From CAZDDA01 sp964568045 (lineage in GTDB: Bacteria; Bipolaricaulota; Bipolaricaulia; UBA7950; UBA9294), in assembly GCA_964568045.1 (NCBI GenBank), contig CAZMOL010000063.1, positions 1 through 8,957 on the forward strand: a stretch of 8,957 nucleotides of DNA, read 5' to 3'. The notes beneath the pieces are model-generated. The model searched no databases. It saw only the letters and a list, made by a program, of their open reading frames with translations, and was not told where the DNA came from. The position numbers and the translations under genes are program-made. The stretch's first letter is position 1; each line of letters starts with the position of its first letter. Of this stretch, positions 6,878 to 8,957 are shown piece after piece.

Positions 6878-8215
6878 ATGAGGTTCCTTATCGAAGGTGC
6901 GAGGATCTGGGGCGGCGCGGGGTGCGTGATTGAAGATGGGACGATTCTAATCGATGGGGAGACGATTGAGGCAGTCCTGCCCAAAGACTCCGCCGCCGTT
7001 GAAATCCCTTCCTCCATCGAACGCGTCGATGGAAGAGGCAAGCTGGCCATTCCGGGCCTGATCAACGCCCACACCCATCTCTATAGCAGCCTCGCCCGCG
7101 GAATGAGCCTTCCTGGCTTCTCACCAACATCGTTCACGCAGATTCTGGAGCAGCTGTGGTGGCGGTTGGACAAGGACCTCGACGCCGACTCAGTCCGAAC
7201 CAGCGCCCTCATCGGAGCAATGGAAGCGGCGCGCTGTGGGGTAACCACCCTCATTGATCACCACGCCAGCCCTCACGCTATTCCTGGATCCCTGAACACG
7301 TTGCACGATGCGGTCTGCAGCCAAGTCGGGCTCCGAGCGGCGCTCTGCTACGAGGTCTCCGATCGCGACGGCCCCACCTTTCGCGATGAGGGGATCGAGG
7401 AGAACCTTCGGTTGATCAACACCATTACGCCTGAGAACAAAAGGTGTGCCGCTCAGTTTGGGCTCCACGCTTCATTCACCCTATCTGACAAAACGCTCAA
7501 CCGCGTGGCCGAACAACTGCCGGAGGACGCCGGCGTGCATATTCACGTTGCTGAAGGCCCAGAAGACGAAACGCAGTGCTCAGCGAAGCACGGGATGCGC
7601 GTTATCGAGCGGCTGGATCACTTTGGCCTTCTCCGCCCAAACTCGATTCTCGTTCACTGTCTCCATCTGGACGAAGAAGAGAAAGATCTGGTTGGGGAGC
7701 GCGACGCCATCGTTGTTCACAATCCGCGCTCGAACATGAACAACGCGGTCGGCACCTTTGACCTGGACGGCTTCTTGTCGCGTGACGTTCTCACGGGCCT
7801 GGGAACCGACGGCCTTGGGGCCAACATGCTTGGAGAGTTGTTCACTGCCGGACTTCTGCAAAAGCACTCCCAGGCAGATCCACTCGCTGCTCCCTTCTTG
7901 GCGCTGCAGCGTCTCCTTTTCAACAACAACACAGACATCGTCGAGCGATTATTCGGAATCACGGCCGGACAGATCGCCCCCGGCTACCCAGCCGACTTCG
8001 CGTTGCTTGACTACACCCCGCCGACGCCGCTCACCGCAGACAACGTGCTTGGCCATTTGCTGTTCGGAATCTCGGTGCACTCATTGCACGTCTCGGAACT
8101 TTTCGTCGCCGGACGAATGATCTTGAGGGATGGACGATTTCTCAACCTCGATGAGGAGGCAACCTATGCGCACGCCAGAGAACAAGCAAAAACGTTATGG
8201 AAGCGCATCGTCTGA
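6878..8215 (+). CDS. ssnA: SsnA, amidohydrolase of the YgfK/xanthine dehydrogenase-linked purine cluster
   Basis: This 445-residue protein is a metal-dependent amidohydrolase of the chlorohydrolase/guanine-deaminase-like group. After an N-terminal beta-sandwich comes NAHTH (63-67), the HxH metal pair His65/His67. The expected further ligands are His223 in HIHVAEG (221-227) and Asp311 in GTDG (309-312), with His260 in ILVHC close by. Features I recognise from E. coli SsnA are LWWRLD (93-98), TLIDHHASP (124-132), GSLNTLHDA (137-145), VVHNPRSNMNN (279-289) and PTPLTADNVLGH (382-393). The family was named for selenium metabolism because it co-occurs with selenium-dependent molybdenum hydroxylases. 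Genetic work in E. coli and gut anaerobes links ssnA and ygfK to anaerobic urate/purine breakdown, but the exact reaction is not something I can assign. It is preceded by its own promoter and followed 57 bases later by ygfK, so the two are probably co-transcribed. Guanine deaminase is the main alternative, but the motifs favour SsnA. Confidence 0.93.
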   Translation: MRFLIEGARIWGGAGCVIEDGTILIDGETIEAVLPKDSAAVEIPSSIERVDGRGKLAIPGLINAHTHLYSSLARGMSLPGFSPTSFTQILEQLWWRLDKDLDADSVRTSALIGAMEAARCGVTTLIDHHASPHAIPGSLNTLHDAVCSQVGLRAALCYEVSDRDGPTFRDEGIEENLRLINTITPENKRCAAQFGLHASFTLSDKTLNRVAEQLPEDAGVHIHVAEGPEDETQCSAKHGMRVIERLDHFGLLRPNSILVHCLHLDEEEKDLVGERDAIVVHNPRSNMNNAVGTFDLDGFLSRDVLTGLGTDGLGANMLGELFTAGLLQKHSQADPLAAPFLALQRLLFNNNTDIVERLFGITAGQIAPGYPADFALLDYTPPTPLTADNVLGHLLFGISVHSLHVSELFVAGRMILRDGRFLNLDEEATYAHAREQAKTLWKRIV

Positions 8216-8272
8216 AAATGAGGATCCGCACCTTTTGGCAATCGCCTTTTTCACGTTTACAGAGGGTAGAGC

Positions 8273-8957
8273 ATGTCGGATAAAATGAATCCCCTTCCGT
8301 TTGAGATTCTATTAAGCTGGATCCTGAAAGAGCTTGAAACCAACCACTCCATCTTCGGAATTCACCGCTCACTGTTCTATGCGCCCAAGCCAGCCGCACC
8401 CTATACAATCGAGGATTTTCTTGGACACCACTTGGCCACTCCCATCGGCCCTGCGGCAGGGCCGCACACCCAGCTTGCCCAAAACATTCTCTGTGCATGG
8501 CTTTCTGGTGCCCGCTTCATCGAGCTCAAAACCGTTCAGATCGCGGATGAGCTAGAAATCCCCCGTCCGTGCATCGACATGGAGGATGAAGGGTACAACG
8601 TCGAATGGTCACAGGAACTGAAACTGGACCAGTCCGTGGACGAATACATCAAGGCGTGGGTGTTGATCCACGTTCTGCGTCGACTGCTCGGCCTCGAGGG
8701 GAAGGCCCCTTTTGGCACCGTCTTTAACATGAGCGTCGGCTACAATCTGGAAGGCATTGAAAGCGAGTCCATGAAACAGTTCATGGACCATCTGGAGGAT
8801 GCCTCCTCAGAGATTGCTAACATCCAGGAGATCCTGCAAAAGCACTTTCCCAAATTCGCCGATGTTGAGATCTCGACTCGTATTACCGACAACGTCACCC
8901 TCTCCACCATGCACGGCTGTCCGCCGGACGAGATCGAACGGATCGCCCGTTACCTTT
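8273..8957 (+). CDS. ygfK: YgfK, flavo-iron-sulfur oxidoreductase ('putative selenate reductase'), N-terminal part
   Basis: The first 228 codons are visible; the E. coli protein is about 1,030 residues, so over three quarters lies beyond the right edge. The start is the ATG at 8273, with GAGGG (8262-8266) six bases upstream. The visible part is the dihydroorotate dehydrogenase-like domain. Diagnostic stretches shared with E. coli YgfK are HSIFGI (25-30), ATPIGPAAGPHTQLAQNI (55-72), GARFIELKTVQI (79-90), FNMSVGYNLEGI (151-162) and TLSTMHGCPPDEIE (209-222). The missing part should carry the pyridine nucleotide/FAD-binding oxidoreductase domain and iron-sulfur cluster motifs. The name comes from an early link to selenate reduction; later genetics places it in anaerobic urate/purine degradation, probably as the reductive step. 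In E. coli the order is ygfK then ssnA; here it is reversed. Family identity is clear; the substrate is inferred. Confidence 0.94.
   Translation, partial: MSDKMNPLPFEILLSWILKELETNHSIFGIHRSLFYAPKPAAPYTIEDFLGHHLATPIGPAAGPHTQLAQNILCAWLSGARFIELKTVQIADELEIPRPCIDMEDEGYNVEWSQELKLDQSVDEYIKAWVLIHVLRRLLGLEGKAPFGTVFNMSVGYNLEGIESESMKQFMDHLEDASSEIANIQEILQKHFPKFADVEISTRITDNVTLSTMHGCPPDEIERIARYL

Noticed and set aside
6878..8215. Guanine deaminase (guaD) as the identity of the amidohydrolase
   Set aside because: Tempting next to guaB, but the LWWRLD, IDHHASP and RSNMNN stretches and the adjacent ygfK match SsnA.
8216..8272. GGC-AATC-GCC followed by TTTTT between ssnA and ygfK as a terminator
   Set aside because: The stem is only three base pairs, too weak for an intrinsic terminator, and ygfK follows closely with its own ribosome binding site, consistent with one operon.

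Overview
The window (about 55% GC by eye) holds two divergent gene blocks about purines. On the minus strand, reading right to left, are an IMP dehydrogenase (guaB, start 6367), AIR synthase (purM), a PurS-PurS-PurL fusion FGAM synthase (purL) and the glutaminase subunit purQ, which runs off the left edge. On the plus strand are ssnA, a complete amidohydrolase, and the first 228 codons of ygfK, which runs off the right edge. No rRNA, tRNA, insertion sequence, CRISPR array or phage gene was seen.

Layout: purQ (1-503), purL (506-3601) and purM (3623-4735) are packed with gaps of 2 and 21 bases and look like one transcript. A 135-base spacer with a short GC hairpin and a strong ribosome binding site separates purM from guaB (4871-6367). 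A 510-base divergent intergenic region (6368-6877) holds a good sigma70-type promoter for ssnA and a prominent long inverted repeat that lies in the presumed leader of guaB. ssnA (6878-8215) is followed after 57 bases by ygfK (8273 to edge).

How the genes fit together: PurQ, PurL and PurM carry out two consecutive steps of de novo purine synthesis (FGAR to FGAM to AIR), and GuaB commits IMP to the guanine branch by making XMP. SsnA and YgfK belong to the conserved cluster first named for selenium-dependent molybdenum hydroxylase or 'selenate reductase' functions, and later tied by genetics to anaerobic urate and purine breakdown in E. coli and gut anaerobes. The intergenic region therefore separates purine building from probable purine breakdown, which makes a shared purine-responsive control point plausible but unproven.

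Organism: a bacterium, probably anaerobic or facultative because of ssnA/ygfK. PurL of about 1,030 residues with two fused PurS units and a separate PurQ resembles the Geobacter-like form. GuaB belongs to the divergent subfamily known from Tritrichomonas foetus. I cannot assign a phylum from this window. It is mainly recognisable metabolism; no clearly undescribed system was found, and the most interesting parts are the gene juxtaposition, the leader inverted repeat and the unusual enzyme subtypes.
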